64,000 nucleotides of DNA from RGIG4079 sp045596365 (GTDB lineage Bacteria; Bacteroidota; Bacteroidia; Bacteroidales; Muribaculaceae), in the NCBI GenBank assembly GCA_045596365.1, contig JAZOCE010000001.1, positions 186,001-250,000 on the forward strand. The letters run 5' to 3'. Numbering within the stretch: the first letter of the stretch is position 1; every line of letters begins with the position of its first letter. The notes below the pieces were generated by a model. It was given only the letters and a program-made list of their open reading frames with translations. It ran no database searches and was not told where the DNA came from. Shown one piece after another: positions 34,607 to 44,028 of this stretch. The position numbers were made by a program, and so were the translations under genes.

Positions 34607-35968
34607 ATGAACGTATCAATGGAAAAAATCGACAATGTGAGCGCACGTCTCATTGTGTCGGTTGTAGAAAATGATTACCAAGAAAAGGTAACTAAAGAGA
34701 TTAAACAAATCGGTCGCACTCACACCATCCCCGGTTTCCGTAAAGGCCATGTACCTTTTGGTGAATTAAATCGTCGTTTTGGGAAACAAATAGCAAGCGA
34801 TGTTATTAATCAAGAAGTTTATGAAGCTGTATCGAACTACATACGCGATAATAAACTTGGAATCCTTGGCGAGCCTCTTCCTGTAGAAGTTCAAGAACTT
34901 GACCTCAAAAATCAAAAAGACTATACATTCCAATATGAAATAGGGTTGGCTCCTGAAATCAACATCAATCTTGACAAGAATACACACATCCCATTCTATC
35001 CAATTGAAATTTCTCAAGAAATGATTGACGAACAAGACAAAAACTTCCGTGAACGTTTTGGCGCACAAGTTCCAGGCGAAGAGGTTGATGCAAAAGCTCT
35101 TGTAAAGGGATCAATCATGGAACTTAATGAGAATGGTAGCATCAAAGAAGGCGAAGATGCTATCCAAGTAACAAGTGGGATTGTAGCTCCTATGTATTTC
35201 AAATCAAAAGAAGAAGGCGATAAATTCCTCGGTAAGAAAGTAGGAGATAAGGTTATTTTCAATCCATACAACACTTGCGAAGGAAATGCGTCAGAATTAG
35301 CATCGATGCTTCAAATCGACAAAGATAAAGCAAGCGAAGTAAAAGCTAATTTCGAATTTGCTATTGCTGAAATCATCGTTGTTAAACCTGCCGACTTGAA
35401 CCAAGAATATTTTGATGGATTGTTTGGCAAAGACAAAGTAACAAGCGAAGAAGCATATTTTGCAGAAATCAAAAAAATGATTTCATCTCAAATTTCGGGT
35501 AATAGCGATATGCTTTTCCGTGTTCAAACAGAAAAACAACTTGTTGAACAATATGGTAACGTTGAACTTCCTGAAACATTCTTAAAAAAATGGCTCGTTG
35601 CACGCAACGATGGTTTTACCGCCGAAACAATTGATGCAGAATTTGAGAAAATGATTCCATCACTTAAATGGCAATTAATTAAAGAACGTATCGCTGTCGC
35701 AGCTGAAATAAAAATTGAAGAAGCTGATGTAATGGCTCACGCAAAGGCACTTGCGGCAAACCAATTTGCACAATATGGCATGACAAACATGGATGAAGAA
35801 ACACTTACCGACTATGCTAAACGCATTCTTGCTGATAAAAACTATCGTCCACGCATTGTAGAAGAAGTTGGCGACATCAAATTGTTTGACGCAATCAAAG
35901 AAAAAGTTACTCTTGATGTAAAAGAAATCTCTTTAGAAGAATTCAAAGAAATTGCATCTAAAGCATAA
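34607..35968 (+). CDS. tig: Trigger factor
   Basis: Ribosome-bound chaperone meeting nascent chains. 453 residues, within the family range. The N-terminal ribosome-binding domain has the signature region IPGFRKGHVPF (about 43-53, the GFRxGxxP loop that docks at L23). The middle segment (about 150-250, EVDAKALVKGS onward) stands where the FKBP-like domain sits but is degenerate, as is usual in Bacteroidota. A long helical C-terminal arm follows. Upstream lie one housekeeping-type and one sigma-54-type promoter; downstream a terminator separates it from clpP-clpX, the partner protease. Confidence 0.94.
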   Translation: MNVSMEKIDNVSARLIVSVVENDYQEKVTKEIKQIGRTHTIPGFRKGHVPFGELNRRFGKQIASDVINQEVYEAVSNYIRDNKLGILGEPLPVEVQELDLKNQKDYTFQYEIGLAPEININLDKNTHIPFYPIEISQEMIDEQDKNFRERFGAQVPGEEVDAKALVKGSIMELNENGSIKEGEDAIQVTSGIVAPMYFKSKEEGDKFLGKKVGDKVIFNPYNTCEGNASELASMLQIDKDKASEVKANFEFAIAEIIVVKPADLNQEYFDGLFGKDKVTSEEAYFAEIKKMISSQISGNSDMLFRVQTEKQLVEQYGNVELPETFLKKWLVARNDGFTAETIDAEFEKMIPSLKWQLIKERIAVAAEIKIEEADVMAHAKALAANQFAQYGMTNMDEETLTDYAKRILADKNYRPRIVEEVGDIKLFDAIKEKVTLDVKEISLEEFKEIASKA

Positions 35969-35986
35969 GATTTTTCAACTAACGAC

Positions 35987-36025
35987 AAGAAAGAGTGCTA
36001 CAAATTGTAGTACTCTTTCTTTTTT
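35987..36025 (+). terminator. Intrinsic terminator of tig
   Basis: A long stem from AAGAAAGAGTGCTACAA (35987-36003) to its complement (36005-36021), perfect apart from one G-U pair, ends in a T run to 36025. Confidence 0.85.
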
Positions 36026-36047
36026 ATACGATTTTTTAGTATAGAAA

Positions 36048-36081
36048 TTTGGAGATTATTAGGTTTTTATTTGTATCTTTG
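36048..36081 (+). promoter_or_regulatory. Promoter of clpP-clpX-recQ
   Basis: TTTG (36048-36051), a 22-bp gap, then TATCTTTG (36074-36081). The -7 box ends 30 bp before the ATG at 36112. Confidence 0.65.
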
Positions 36082-36111
36082 GTATAAGAAACAATTTTGG
36101 TAAAAAGATTT

Positions 36112-36786
36112 ATGAATAACGATTTTAGAAATTACGCTGTAAAGCATCTTGGCATGAATGGTCTTGCCCTTGATCAATATGTATCAAATATAACATCCAG
36201 TTATATATCTCCAACAATCATCGAAGAGCGTCAACTAAATGTTGCTCAGATGGATGTATTTTCTCGATTGATGATGGATCGCATTATATTTTTAGGTACG
36301 GATGTAAATGATTATACTGCAAACGTAATACAAGCACAATTGCTATTTTTAGACCAAGCCGATCCCGGTAAAGATGTTTCAATATATATAAATTCTCCCG
36401 GAGGGTCAGTATATGCCGGTCTTGGGATATATGATACCATGCAATACATCTCAAGTGATGTATCAACAATATGTACCGGTATGGCAGCATCAATGGCAGC
36501 CGTTCTCTTGGTTGCAGGAGCTGAAGGCAAAAGATTTGCATTAAAACATTCTCGCGTAATGATTCACCAACCAATGGGAGGCGCGCAAGGACAAGCGTCA
36601 GACATTGAAATTACAGCTCGCGAAATTCAAAAACTAAAGAAAGAGCTATACACCATTATATCTGACCACTCAGGTGTTGCATATGATAAAGTTGCAAAAG
36701 ACTCTGATAGAGATTATTGGATGACAGCCGCCGAAGCAAAAGAATATGGCATGATTGATGAAGTTCTAATCAGAGCAAAGCATTAA
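36112..36786 (+). CDS. clpP: ATP-dependent Clp protease proteolytic subunit
   Basis: Tetradecameric serine protease driven by ClpX or ClpC. 224 residues from ATG 36112 (MNNDFRNYAVKHLG); the frame also contains a TTG at 36097 that is less likely to initiate. The catalytic triad is present: Ser in GMAASMAAVLL, His in SRVMIHQPMGGAQGQASDIE, and Asp in the DRDYWMTAAEAKEYG region. INSPGGSVYAGLGIYDTMQY forms the oxyanion/handle region. It is followed at 1 bp by clpX, and has an N-terminal extension of roughly 30 residues relative to E. coli mature ClpP. Confidence 0.96.
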   Translation: MNNDFRNYAVKHLGMNGLALDQYVSNITSSYISPTIIEERQLNVAQMDVFSRLMMDRIIFLGTDVNDYTANVIQAQLLFLDQADPGKDVSIYINSPGGSVYAGLGIYDTMQYISSDVSTICTGMAASMAAVLLVAGAEGKRFALKHSRVMIHQPMGGAQGQASDIEITAREIQKLKKELYTIISDHSGVAYDKVAKDSDRDYWMTAAEAKEYGMIDEVLIRAKH

Positions 36787-36787
36787 T

Positions 36788-38035
36788 ATGGGAAAGAAGC
36801 AACAAGTAAAATGTGCATTTTGCGGTCGTCCAGCCAACATGAGCGAGGTGCTTATTCCGTCGGCATTGGATGAGACATACATTTGCGCTGAATGTGTTGA
36901 CCAAATTCATGAGATGCTGAAAGATTATCGTCATGAAGAAAGTGAGAAAAACATTGAAAACATAGATTTAAATTCTATTCCAAAACCCAAAGAGATAAAT
37001 AATTTCCTAAATCAATATGTCATTGGACAAGATGATGCTAAGAAGTATTTATCTGTAGCCGTTTATAATCATTATAAACGTTTAGCTCAAGGGAAAGACG
37101 ATGATGTTGACATTGAAAAAAGCAACATTATTATTGTAGGTCCAACAGGTACAGGTAAAACATTATTAGCAAAAACGATTGCACGCTATCTTAATGTTCC
37201 TTTTACTATAGTTGATGCAACTGTTTTAACTGAAGCCGGATATGTGGGTGAGGATATTGAGAGTTTGTTAACTCGATTACTTCAAGTTGCCGATTATAAT
37301 GTAGAGCAAGCAGAAAAAGGGATTGTATTCATTGATGAAATAGACAAAATCGCGCGCAAAGGGGATAATCCATCAATTACTCGCGACGTGAGTGGAGAAG
37401 GTGTACAACAAGGATTACTAAAACTACTCGAAGGCTCAGTGGTAAACGTTCCACCTCAAGGAGGGCGCAAACATCCTGAGCAAAAAATGATACAGGTAAA
37501 TACTAAAAACATATTGTTTATTTGTGGTGGGGCATTTGATGGTATTGAACGTAAAATTGCACAACGACTTAACACTCATGTGGTAGGATATTCTACCGAT
37601 GCAAAGAGACAAAATATACAACGAGACAATTTCCTCCAATATGTTTCCCCTCAAGATCTCAAATCATTTGGTTTGATACCTGAAATCATTGGACGTCTCC
37701 CTATTTTAACACATCTCAATCCGCTTAACAGAGCGGACTTAAGGCGTATTTTGACTGAGCCTAACAATGCAATTATCCGTCAATACAAAAAATTATTTGA
37801 TATGGATAATGTCACTCTTTCGTTTACCGATGACGCACTTGACTTGATTGTTGATAAAGCAATTGAATATAAACTAGGAGCACGTGGTTTGCGTTCGATT
37901 GTAGAATCAATCATGATTGATGCAATGTATGATGTCCCATCATCTGATATAAAAGAATTTGAGGTATCTAAAGAATATGCAATGAAAAAACTCATTGCGG
38001 CAAATTTTGAAACAATCGCGAAACAAAATAATTAA
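36788..38035 (+). CDS. clpX: ATP-dependent Clp protease ATP-binding subunit ClpX
   Basis: Hexameric AAA+ unfoldase paired with ClpP. 415 residues. N-terminal zinc domain with CAFCGRP and CAECVDQIHEM (four Cys), Walker A GPTGTGKTLLAK, Walker B FIDEIDKIAR, pore loop GYVGEDIESLL, sensor RDVSGEGVQQGLLKLLEG, and the ClpP-contacting IGF-type loop at the SFGLIPEIIGRLP segment, although Leu-Ile-Pro surrounds it here. Directly follows clpP and precedes recQ by 58 bp. Confidence 0.97.
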   Translation: MGKKQQVKCAFCGRPANMSEVLIPSALDETYICAECVDQIHEMLKDYRHEESEKNIENIDLNSIPKPKEINNFLNQYVIGQDDAKKYLSVAVYNHYKRLAQGKDDDVDIEKSNIIIVGPTGTGKTLLAKTIARYLNVPFTIVDATVLTEAGYVGEDIESLLTRLLQVADYNVEQAEKGIVFIDEIDKIARKGDNPSITRDVSGEGVQQGLLKLLEGSVVNVPPQGGRKHPEQKMIQVNTKNILFICGGAFDGIERKIAQRLNTHVVGYSTDAKRQNIQRDNFLQYVSPQDLKSFGLIPEIIGRLPILTHLNPLNRADLRRILTEPNNAIIRQYKKLFDMDNVTLSFTDDALDLIVDKAIEYKLGARGLRSIVESIMIDAMYDVPSSDIKEFEVSKEYAMKKLIAANFETIAKQNN

Positions 38036-38093
38036 ATAAAATTCAGTTGTAAAAATTCAATATATATTAATATCCACTAAATCTATAAGAAAT

Positions 38094-40277
38094 ATGGTAA
38101 ACAAGACAGCACTTATAGAGGAGCTTAAAAAGCACTTCGGGTTTGACACTTTCAAAGGCAATCAAGAGTCAATAATGACTAGTCTTTTGGAAGGGAAAGA
38201 TACCTTTGTGCTTATGCCCACAGGGGGCGGCAAATCGTTGTGTTATCAATTACCAGCACTACTTATGGAAGGTACTGCAATTATTATATCCCCATTAATA
38301 GCATTGATGAAAAATCAAGTTGATGCAATGAGACATTTCAGTGAAGAAGACAATATTGCTCATTTTTTGAATTCATCATTAAATAAAACTGCTATTGAAC
38401 AAGTAAAAAATGATATCATAGGTGGTAAAACTAAATTATTATATGTTGCACCTGAATCATTAACAAAAGAAGAAAATATTGAATTTTTAAAAACTGTTCC
38501 CATATCATTCTATGCTGTTGACGAGGCCCATTGTATTTCTGAATGGGGACATGATTTCCGACCAGAATATAGACGCATACGTCCAATAATTAATGAAATA
38601 GGTTCACGACCTGTTATTGCTCTAACAGCAACGGCAACACCCAAAGTTCAACACGATATTCAAAAAAACTTGGGAATGCAAAACGCAGAAGTATTTAAAT
38701 CGTCATTTAACAGAGCGAACCTTTATTATGAAGTGCGGTCTAAGACAAAAAATGTTGACAAGGACATTATAAAATACATCAAAAACAACGAAGGTAAATC
38801 CGGAATCATCTATTGTTTAAGCCGAAAGAAAGTGGAAGAATTGGCTGAAATGTTGCGAGTAAATGAAATAAACGCATTGGCTTATCATGCAGGAATGGAC
38901 AGTATTACTCGTTCAGAAAATCAGGATGCCTTTCTACTTGAGAGAGTTGATGTAATCGTAGCAACAATAGCATTCGGCATGGGCATTGATAAGCCCGATG
39001 TAAGATTTGTAATCCATTATGACATTCCAAAATCACTTGAAGGCTATTATCAAGAGACTGGTCGTGCAGGTCGAGATGGCGGAGAAGGACAATGTATTAC
39101 ATTCTATGCAAACAAAGACCTTCAAAAGTTAGAAAAGTTCATGCAAGGTAAACCTATCGCTGAACAAGAAATAGGGAAACAATTGCTTATTGAAACAGCA
39201 TCTTATGCCGAATCTTCGGTGTGTCGACGAAAAACACTGCTTCACTATTTCGGTGAAGAATTCAGGCTTGATAATTGTGGGAACTGTGACAACTGCTTAA
39301 ATCCGAAAAAGCAAGTGGAAGCAAAAGATGAATTATGTGCAGCAATAGAAACTATAACTGCATTAAAAGAAAAATTCAAAGCCGACCATGTTATAGACGT
39401 GATGCTTGGGAAAAAAACTAACAACATAAAATCATACAACCAAGACGAATTAGAAGTTTTTGGGTGTACCGAAAATTCAAATGAGCGTAAGCTTAATGCC
39501 ATAATAAGACAAGCTATTATTGCAGGATATATCGATAGAGATATTGAAAATTATGGGTTACTTAAAGTCACAAAAAGTGGACATAATTTCCTTAAATCAC
39601 CTAAATCATTTAAAATTGTAGAAGACACAGAATTTAATGATGATAATGATGACGAGATTATTGTTAAAAGCGGTGGTACTTGTGCAATTGATCCTATATT
39701 ATTTTCTATACTTAAAGAACTTCGCAAAAAAATAGCAAAAAAATTAGAATTACCTCCATACGTTATATTCCAAGATCCATCACTTGAAGCTATGGCAACA
39801 ACATATCCAATTAACATGGATGAGCTACAAAATATTACCGGAGTAGGAGCTGGAAAAGCAAAACGTTATGGGGAGGAATTTTTGAAAGTTATAAAAGCTC
39901 ATGTTGTAGAAAATGAGATTGAACGACCTGAGGATTTGCGAGTAAGAAGTGTTGCCAACAAGAGTAAACTTAAAATCTCTATAATACAAGGCATTGACCG
40001 CAAAATAGCTCTTGATGAGCTTGCCACATCTAAAGGGTTAGAGTTTAGCGAAATTCTTGATGAAATTGAAGCGATTGTATATTCCGGCACAAAAATAAAT
40101 ATTGATTATTTTATTGAAGAAATCATGGATGAGGATCATCAATATGACATCTTTGAATATTTTAAAGAAAGTGACAGCGACGATATCGAAAAAGCCATCA
40201 ATGAATTAGGACGTGATTATACCGAAGAAGAAATTCGGTTAGTTAGAATAAAATTTATGTCCGAATTTGCCAATTAA
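38094..40277 (+). CDS. recQ: ATP-dependent DNA helicase RecQ
   Basis: 3'-5' superfamily 2 helicase for recombinational repair. 727 residues. Motif I MPTGGGKSLCYQLP (about 41-54), motif II DEAH in AVDEAHCISEWGHDFRPEY with the aromatic-rich loop, motif VI QETGRAGRDG, then RecQ zinc-binding cysteines (SVCRRKTLLHYFGE...CGNCDNC), winged helix, HRDC domain (about 540-615) and an acidic C-terminal extension (to 727). It is the third gene after clpP-clpX and probably co-transcribed; the terminator at 40288-40320 closes the unit. Confidence 0.95.
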   Translation: MVNKTALIEELKKHFGFDTFKGNQESIMTSLLEGKDTFVLMPTGGGKSLCYQLPALLMEGTAIIISPLIALMKNQVDAMRHFSEEDNIAHFLNSSLNKTAIEQVKNDIIGGKTKLLYVAPESLTKEENIEFLKTVPISFYAVDEAHCISEWGHDFRPEYRRIRPIINEIGSRPVIALTATATPKVQHDIQKNLGMQNAEVFKSSFNRANLYYEVRSKTKNVDKDIIKYIKNNEGKSGIIYCLSRKKVEELAEMLRVNEINALAYHAGMDSITRSENQDAFLLERVDVIVATIAFGMGIDKPDVRFVIHYDIPKSLEGYYQETGRAGRDGGEGQCITFYANKDLQKLEKFMQGKPIAEQEIGKQLLIETASYAESSVCRRKTLLHYFGEEFRLDNCGNCDNCLNPKKQVEAKDELCAAIETITALKEKFKADHVIDVMLGKKTNNIKSYNQDELEVFGCTENSNERKLNAIIRQAIIAGYIDRDIENYGLLKVTKSGHNFLKSPKSFKIVEDTEFNDDNDDEIIVKSGGTCAIDPILFSILKELRKKIAKKLELPPYVIFQDPSLEAMATTYPINMDELQNITGVGAGKAKRYGEEFLKVIKAHVVENEIERPEDLRVRSVANKSKLKISIIQGIDRKIALDELATSKGLEFSEILDEIEAIVYSGTKINIDYFIEEIMDEDHQYDIFEYFKESDSDDIEKAINELGRDYTEEEIRLVRIKFMSEFAN

Positions 40278-40287
40278 TAATAGCACT

Positions 40288-40320
40288 AAATGCATCGACA
40301 ACAAATCGATGCATTTTTTA
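40288..40320 (+). terminator. Intrinsic terminator after recQ
   Basis: AAATGCATCGA (40288-40298) and TCGATGCATTT (40306-40316) form a perfect 11-bp stem with a 7-nt loop, followed by T. Confidence 0.85.
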
Positions 40321-40402
40321 TCATCAATCATATAAAAAGTTACATTTTTCAAAAATTTCATTACAAAAACGTAGCACAATGATACTTTTTTGCGACACTT
40401 AA

Positions 40403-40433
40403 TTGTTTTAACTATCGATTATTTCTATCTTTG
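40403..40433 (+). promoter_or_regulatory. Promoter of the purU-his operon
   Basis: TTG (40403-40405), a 20-bp gap, and TATCTTTG (40426-40433), one of the best promoter matches in the window. A TTG at 40431 that could open a longer purU frame lies inside the -7 box, so the true start is downstream. Confidence 0.8.
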
Positions 40434-40454
40434 TATTTCTTAAAATATATAATC

Positions 40455-41324
40455 GTGAAAGATAATAAACAAAATACAGCTGTATTGCTAATGCATTGTC
40501 CCGACCAGCCGGGTATCATTGCAGTTATAACAGAATTTATCAATGCCAATGGTGGTAACATTCTATATCTTGACCAATATGTAGATAAAATCAATGGTAT
40601 TTTTTACATGCGTGTAGAATGGGATTTAGATAATTTTGGAATTCCAACAGAAAAAATAAGCGACTATTTTGAAACATTATATGCTAACAGATATAGCATG
40701 AATTTCAAAATAAGTTTCACGAAAAAATGTCAACGCATGGCAATTTTTGTTTCAAAAATGTCTCACTGTTTGTATGATATCCTTGCTCGATATGTAGCAG
40801 GCGAGTGGGATGTGGAAATACCTTTGATTATAAGCAACCACCCTGACATGAAGGTTGTCGCAGAACAATTCAATATTCCATACGAGATAATCCCTGTTAC
40901 TAAAGACAATAAAGCCGATATGGAAGCAATTGAATTTGAATTACTTGATAAATATAACATTGACTTTATTGTATTGGCTCGGTACATGCAGGTTTTATCA
41001 GAAGATTTCATCAAAAGATATCCTAATCGCATCATAAATATACACCATTCATTCCTTCCTGCATTCGTTGGGGCAAAACCTTATCATGCAGCATATGATA
41101 GAGGTGTTAAACTTATTGGTGCAACTAGCCACTACGTTACAACGGAACTTGATGCCGGTCCCATTATCGAACAAGATATCGTGCGCATTACGCACAAAGA
41201 CACTATTAATGATTTGATTAAAAAGGGACGAGATCTTGAAAAAATCGTTCTATCAAGAGCCGTTGAAAAACATATTCAACGTAAAATTTTGACCTATCGC
41301 AATAAAACTGTCGTTTTTAGCTAA
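40455..41324 (+). CDS. purU: Formyltetrahydrofolate deformylase
   Basis: Hydrolyses 10-formyl-THF to formate and THF. About 289 residues from GTG 40455; the only earlier start lies in the promoter. N-terminal ACT domain (about 1-80: LLMHCPDQPGIIAVITEFIN), then a formyltransferase fold (VSKMSHCLYDILARY, IVLARYMQVLS, INIHHSFLPAFVGAKPYHAA and the catalytic Asp in TTELDAGPII). It leads hisH-hisA-hisF-hisIE with a 8-bp gap, connecting one-carbon balance with histidine synthesis, in which AICAR feeds purine synthesis. Confidence 0.94.
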   Translation: MKDNKQNTAVLLMHCPDQPGIIAVITEFINANGGNILYLDQYVDKINGIFYMRVEWDLDNFGIPTEKISDYFETLYANRYSMNFKISFTKKCQRMAIFVSKMSHCLYDILARYVAGEWDVEIPLIISNHPDMKVVAEQFNIPYEIIPVTKDNKADMEAIEFELLDKYNIDFIVLARYMQVLSEDFIKRYPNRIINIHHSFLPAFVGAKPYHAAYDRGVKLIGATSHYVTTELDAGPIIEQDIVRITHKDTINDLIKKGRDLEKIVLSRAVEKHIQRKILTYRNKTVVFS

Positions 41325-41332
41325 TAATAGTA

Positions 41333-41923
41333 ATGAAAATAGCTATTATAAAATATAATGCCGGGAATAATTTCTCCGTAGAATGTGCATTAAAGCGCAT
41401 TGGTTACGACGCCATTATCACAGACAATCCCGATATTATTTTAAACGCTGACCGTGTAATCTTTCCTGGGGTGGGAGAGGCGAGTAGTGCAATGACTTAT
41501 TTGAAAGAGCACAAATTAGACACTTTAATCAAAAGCCTCACGCAACCGGTATTGGGAATATGTATTGGTCAACAATTATTGTGTAGCCATTCAGAGGAAG
41601 GTAATATAAATTGTTTAGGGATCTTTAATGCTCAAGTAAAACGTTTTACTTCAAATATTCAAGATTTCAAAATTCCTCACATGGGATGGAATACATTGAA
41701 TAACATAAAGCCTGATTTCATCCCTCAAGAATTTGAAAATCAATATGTGTATTATGTACACAGCTATTATGTTCCTGTTACAGAAGACACTGTTGCAACA
41801 ACCGACTACATACATCCATTTAGTGCAGCTCTTCACAAAGGGAACTTTTTCTCTACTCAATTTCATCCGGAAAAAAGTGGAGACATTGGAGAATCAATAA
41901 TTAAACGCTTTATTGAACAATGA
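41333..41923 (+). CDS. hisH: Imidazole glycerol phosphate synthase, glutaminase subunit
   Basis: Class I glutamine amidotransferase supplying ammonia to HisF. 196 residues. Nucleophile Cys77 in GICIGQQLLC, the catalytic His and Glu in TQFHPEKSGDIG, and oxyanion region FPGVGEASSAM. The stop overlaps the hisA start (ATGA, 41920-41923). The hisH-hisA-hisF-hisIE block carries the late steps of histidine synthesis; hisG, D, C and B are not in the window. Confidence 0.97.
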   Translation: MKIAIIKYNAGNNFSVECALKRIGYDAIITDNPDIILNADRVIFPGVGEASSAMTYLKEHKLDTLIKSLTQPVLGICIGQQLLCSHSEEGNINCLGIFNAQVKRFTSNIQDFKIPHMGWNTLNNIKPDFIPQEFENQYVYYVHSYYVPVTEDTVATTDYIHPFSAALHKGNFFSTQFHPEKSGDIGESIIKRFIEQ

Positions 41924-42666
41924 TTGATATTATACCAGCAATAGATATTATCGGAGGAAAATGTGTTCGTCTCACAAAAGGAGATTATGAACATCAGAAA
42001 ATATATGCGATAAATCCTCTTGATGTAGCCAAAATGTTTGAAGATGCAGGTTGTAAGCGTTTACATCTTGTTGATTTAGATGGGGCAAAATCTAATCACA
42101 TAGTAAATCATCACGTCTTGGAAAATATTGCAAGCTATACAAATCTCATTATTGACTTTGGTGGAGGTATTAAAAGCAACGAAGATATTAAAATCGCTTT
42201 CGAAAGTGGTGCATCTATGATTACTGGAGGGAGTATCGCTGTCAACAATGTGGAAATATTTTCAGAATGGATAGTAAAATATGGCTCTGATAAAATCATC
42301 CTTGGGGCAGACACTCGAAATGGTAAAATATCAACATCGGGATGGCTTGAAGATAGCAAAATTGAAATAATCCCATTTATTAACTCTTACACAGAAAAAG
42401 GTATTACACAAGTAATTTCTACTGATATAAATGTTGATGGAATGTTATCCGGACCTTCAATAGAATTATATCAATCTATATTACAAGAAATACCCAACCT
42501 TTATCTTATTGCAAGTGGAGGTGTTAGCTGTATGACTGATATTGAAAATCTTCAAAAAGCACATGTCCCGGCAGTAATTGTAGGAAAGGCGATATATGAA
42601 AATCACATCCCCCTAAAAGAAATAGAACGTTTTAATCTAAATAATTATATAGATTATGTTAGCTAA
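41920..42666 (+). CDS. hisA: ProFAR isomerase (HisA)
   Basis: TIM-barrel isomerase of phosphoribosylformimino-AICAR phosphate. 248 residues. N-terminal IPAIDIIGGKCVRLTKGDY carries the first catalytic Asp; GADTRNGKISTSGWLE the second region; IASGGVSCMTDIENL and VGKAIYENHIPLKEI the phosphate sites. Overlaps hisH by 4 bp and hisF by 11 bp, so translation is coupled through the block. Confidence 0.97.
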   Translation: MIDIIPAIDIIGGKCVRLTKGDYEHQKIYAINPLDVAKMFEDAGCKRLHLVDLDGAKSNHIVNHHVLENIASYTNLIIDFGGGIKSNEDIKIAFESGASMITGGSIAVNNVEIFSEWIVKYGSDKIILGADTRNGKISTSGWLEDSKIEIIPFINSYTEKGITQVISTDINVDGMLSGPSIELYQSILQEIPNLYLIASGGVSCMTDIENLQKAHVPAVIVGKAIYENHIPLKEIERFNLNNYIDYVS

Positions 42667-43411
42667 ACGTATAATTCCATGCCTCGACGTAAAAGATGGT
42701 ACAACGGTCAAAGGTGTAAACTTTGTCAATTTTAAGGAAGCTGGAGATCCTGTTGAATTAGGTAAGAAATATAGTCACGATGGCGCTGACGAATTAGTAT
42801 TTCTTGATATCACAGCTTCACACGAAGGGCGCAAAACATTTGTCAATCTTGTTACTCGCATTGCTGAAAACATTAGTATACCATTTACTGTTGGAGGAGG
42901 AATTAATGATGTTACTGATGTTGACAAATTGTTGAACGCCGGAGCTGATAAGATTTCAATAAATTCAGCTGCACTTCGCAACCCGAATCTCATCGATAAT
43001 ATTGCCAATAATTTTGGCAATCAAGTGTGTGTTGTTGCAATTGATGCTCGTTTTGATAATAGTGAATGGATTTGCTATATCAATGGAGGAAGAATTCCAA
43101 CAGAACGAAAACTTATAGAATGGGCTTACGAAGCACAAGAGCGTGGAGCTGGCGAAATACTATTTACAAGTATGGATCATGATGGGGTAAAAACAGGTTT
43201 TGCATGCGAAGCATTAACTATGCTTAATGATAAATTAAGTATCCCCATTATAGCATCAGGCGGAGCCGGTGATTATTCTCATTTTTATGATGTGTTTACT
43301 ATTGGCAAAGCCGATGCTGCATTGGCTGCAAGTATATTCCATTTTAACGAAATACCTATAGACAAATTAAAATGCTATCTAAACGAGCGAAATATTAACG
43401 TAAGAATTTAA
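42656..43411 (+). CDS. hisF: Imidazole glycerol phosphate synthase, cyclase subunit
   Basis: TIM-barrel partner of HisH producing IGP and AICAR. 251 residues. Catalytic Asp11 in RIIPCLDVKDGTTVKGVNF and the second Asp in VVAIDARF, with GGGINDVTDVDKLLNAGADK and IIASGGAGDYSHFYDVF phosphate sites. Starts 11 bp inside hisA. Normal length, no changes noted. Confidence 0.97.
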   Translation: MLAKRIIPCLDVKDGTTVKGVNFVNFKEAGDPVELGKKYSHDGADELVFLDITASHEGRKTFVNLVTRIAENISIPFTVGGGINDVTDVDKLLNAGADKISINSAALRNPNLIDNIANNFGNQVCVVAIDARFDNSEWICYINGGRIPTERKLIEWAYEAQERGAGEILFTSMDHDGVKTGFACEALTMLNDKLSIPIIASGGAGDYSHFYDVFTIGKADAALAASIFHFNEIPIDKLKCYLNERNINVRI

Positions 43412-43426
43412 TACTCAATAAAATAT

Positions 43427-44023
43427 ATGGCTATCGATTTTAACAAAATGCAAGGACTTGTTCCTGCAATTATCCAAGATTCACGCACTAAAAACGTGTT
43501 AATGCTTGGATTTATGAATGAAGAGGCTTACAATAAAACTAAAGAAATAGGTAAAGTAACCTTTTTTAGTCGCACAAAAAATCGCCTTTGGACAAAAGGC
43601 GAAGAAAGTGGGAATTTCCTCAATGTTGTATCAATTGAAGAGGATTGTGATCACGATACACTTTTGATCAAAGTTGTTCCTGTAGGTCCTGTTTGTCATA
43701 CAGGAAGTGATACTTGTTTCCAAACTAAAAACGAATGGGGTGTTGAATTTTTCAGATACCTACAAGATTTTATTCTACGCAGATATAACGAAATGCCTGA
43801 AGGCTCATACACAACATCGCTTTTCCAAAAAGGGATTAACCGCATGGCACAAAAAGTAGGCGAAGAAGCGGTAGAAACTGTTATTGAGGCGACTAATGGC
43901 ACTGATGAACGATTAGTTTATGAAGCATCTGATATGATATATCACTTAATTGTATTACTTACCTCTAAGGGATTGCGTATTGAAGATTTAGCTGAAGAAC
44001 TTGTTAAACGCCACAAAGAATAA
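43427..44023 (+). CDS. hisIE: Bifunctional phosphoribosyl-AMP cyclohydrolase/phosphoribosyl-ATP pyrophosphatase
   Basis: Second and third steps of histidine synthesis fused. 198 residues: cyclohydrolase half (1-110) with VTFFSRTKNRLWTKGEESGN, the DCDHDTLLIKV metal region and GPVCHTGSDTCF Zn ligands; pyrophosphohydrolase half (110-198) with KGINRMAQKVGEEAVETVIE and YEASDMIYHLIVLL. Six bases separate it from ftsE. It is the last his gene in the operon. Confidence 0.96.
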   Translation: MAIDFNKMQGLVPAIIQDSRTKNVLMLGFMNEEAYNKTKEIGKVTFFSRTKNRLWTKGEESGNFLNVVSIEEDCDHDTLLIKVVPVGPVCHTGSDTCFQTKNEWGVEFFRYLQDFILRRYNEMPEGSYTTSLFQKGINRMAQKVGEEAVETVIEATNGTDERLVYEASDMIYHLIVLLTSKGLRIEDLAEELVKRHKE

Positions 44024-44028
44024 AAACA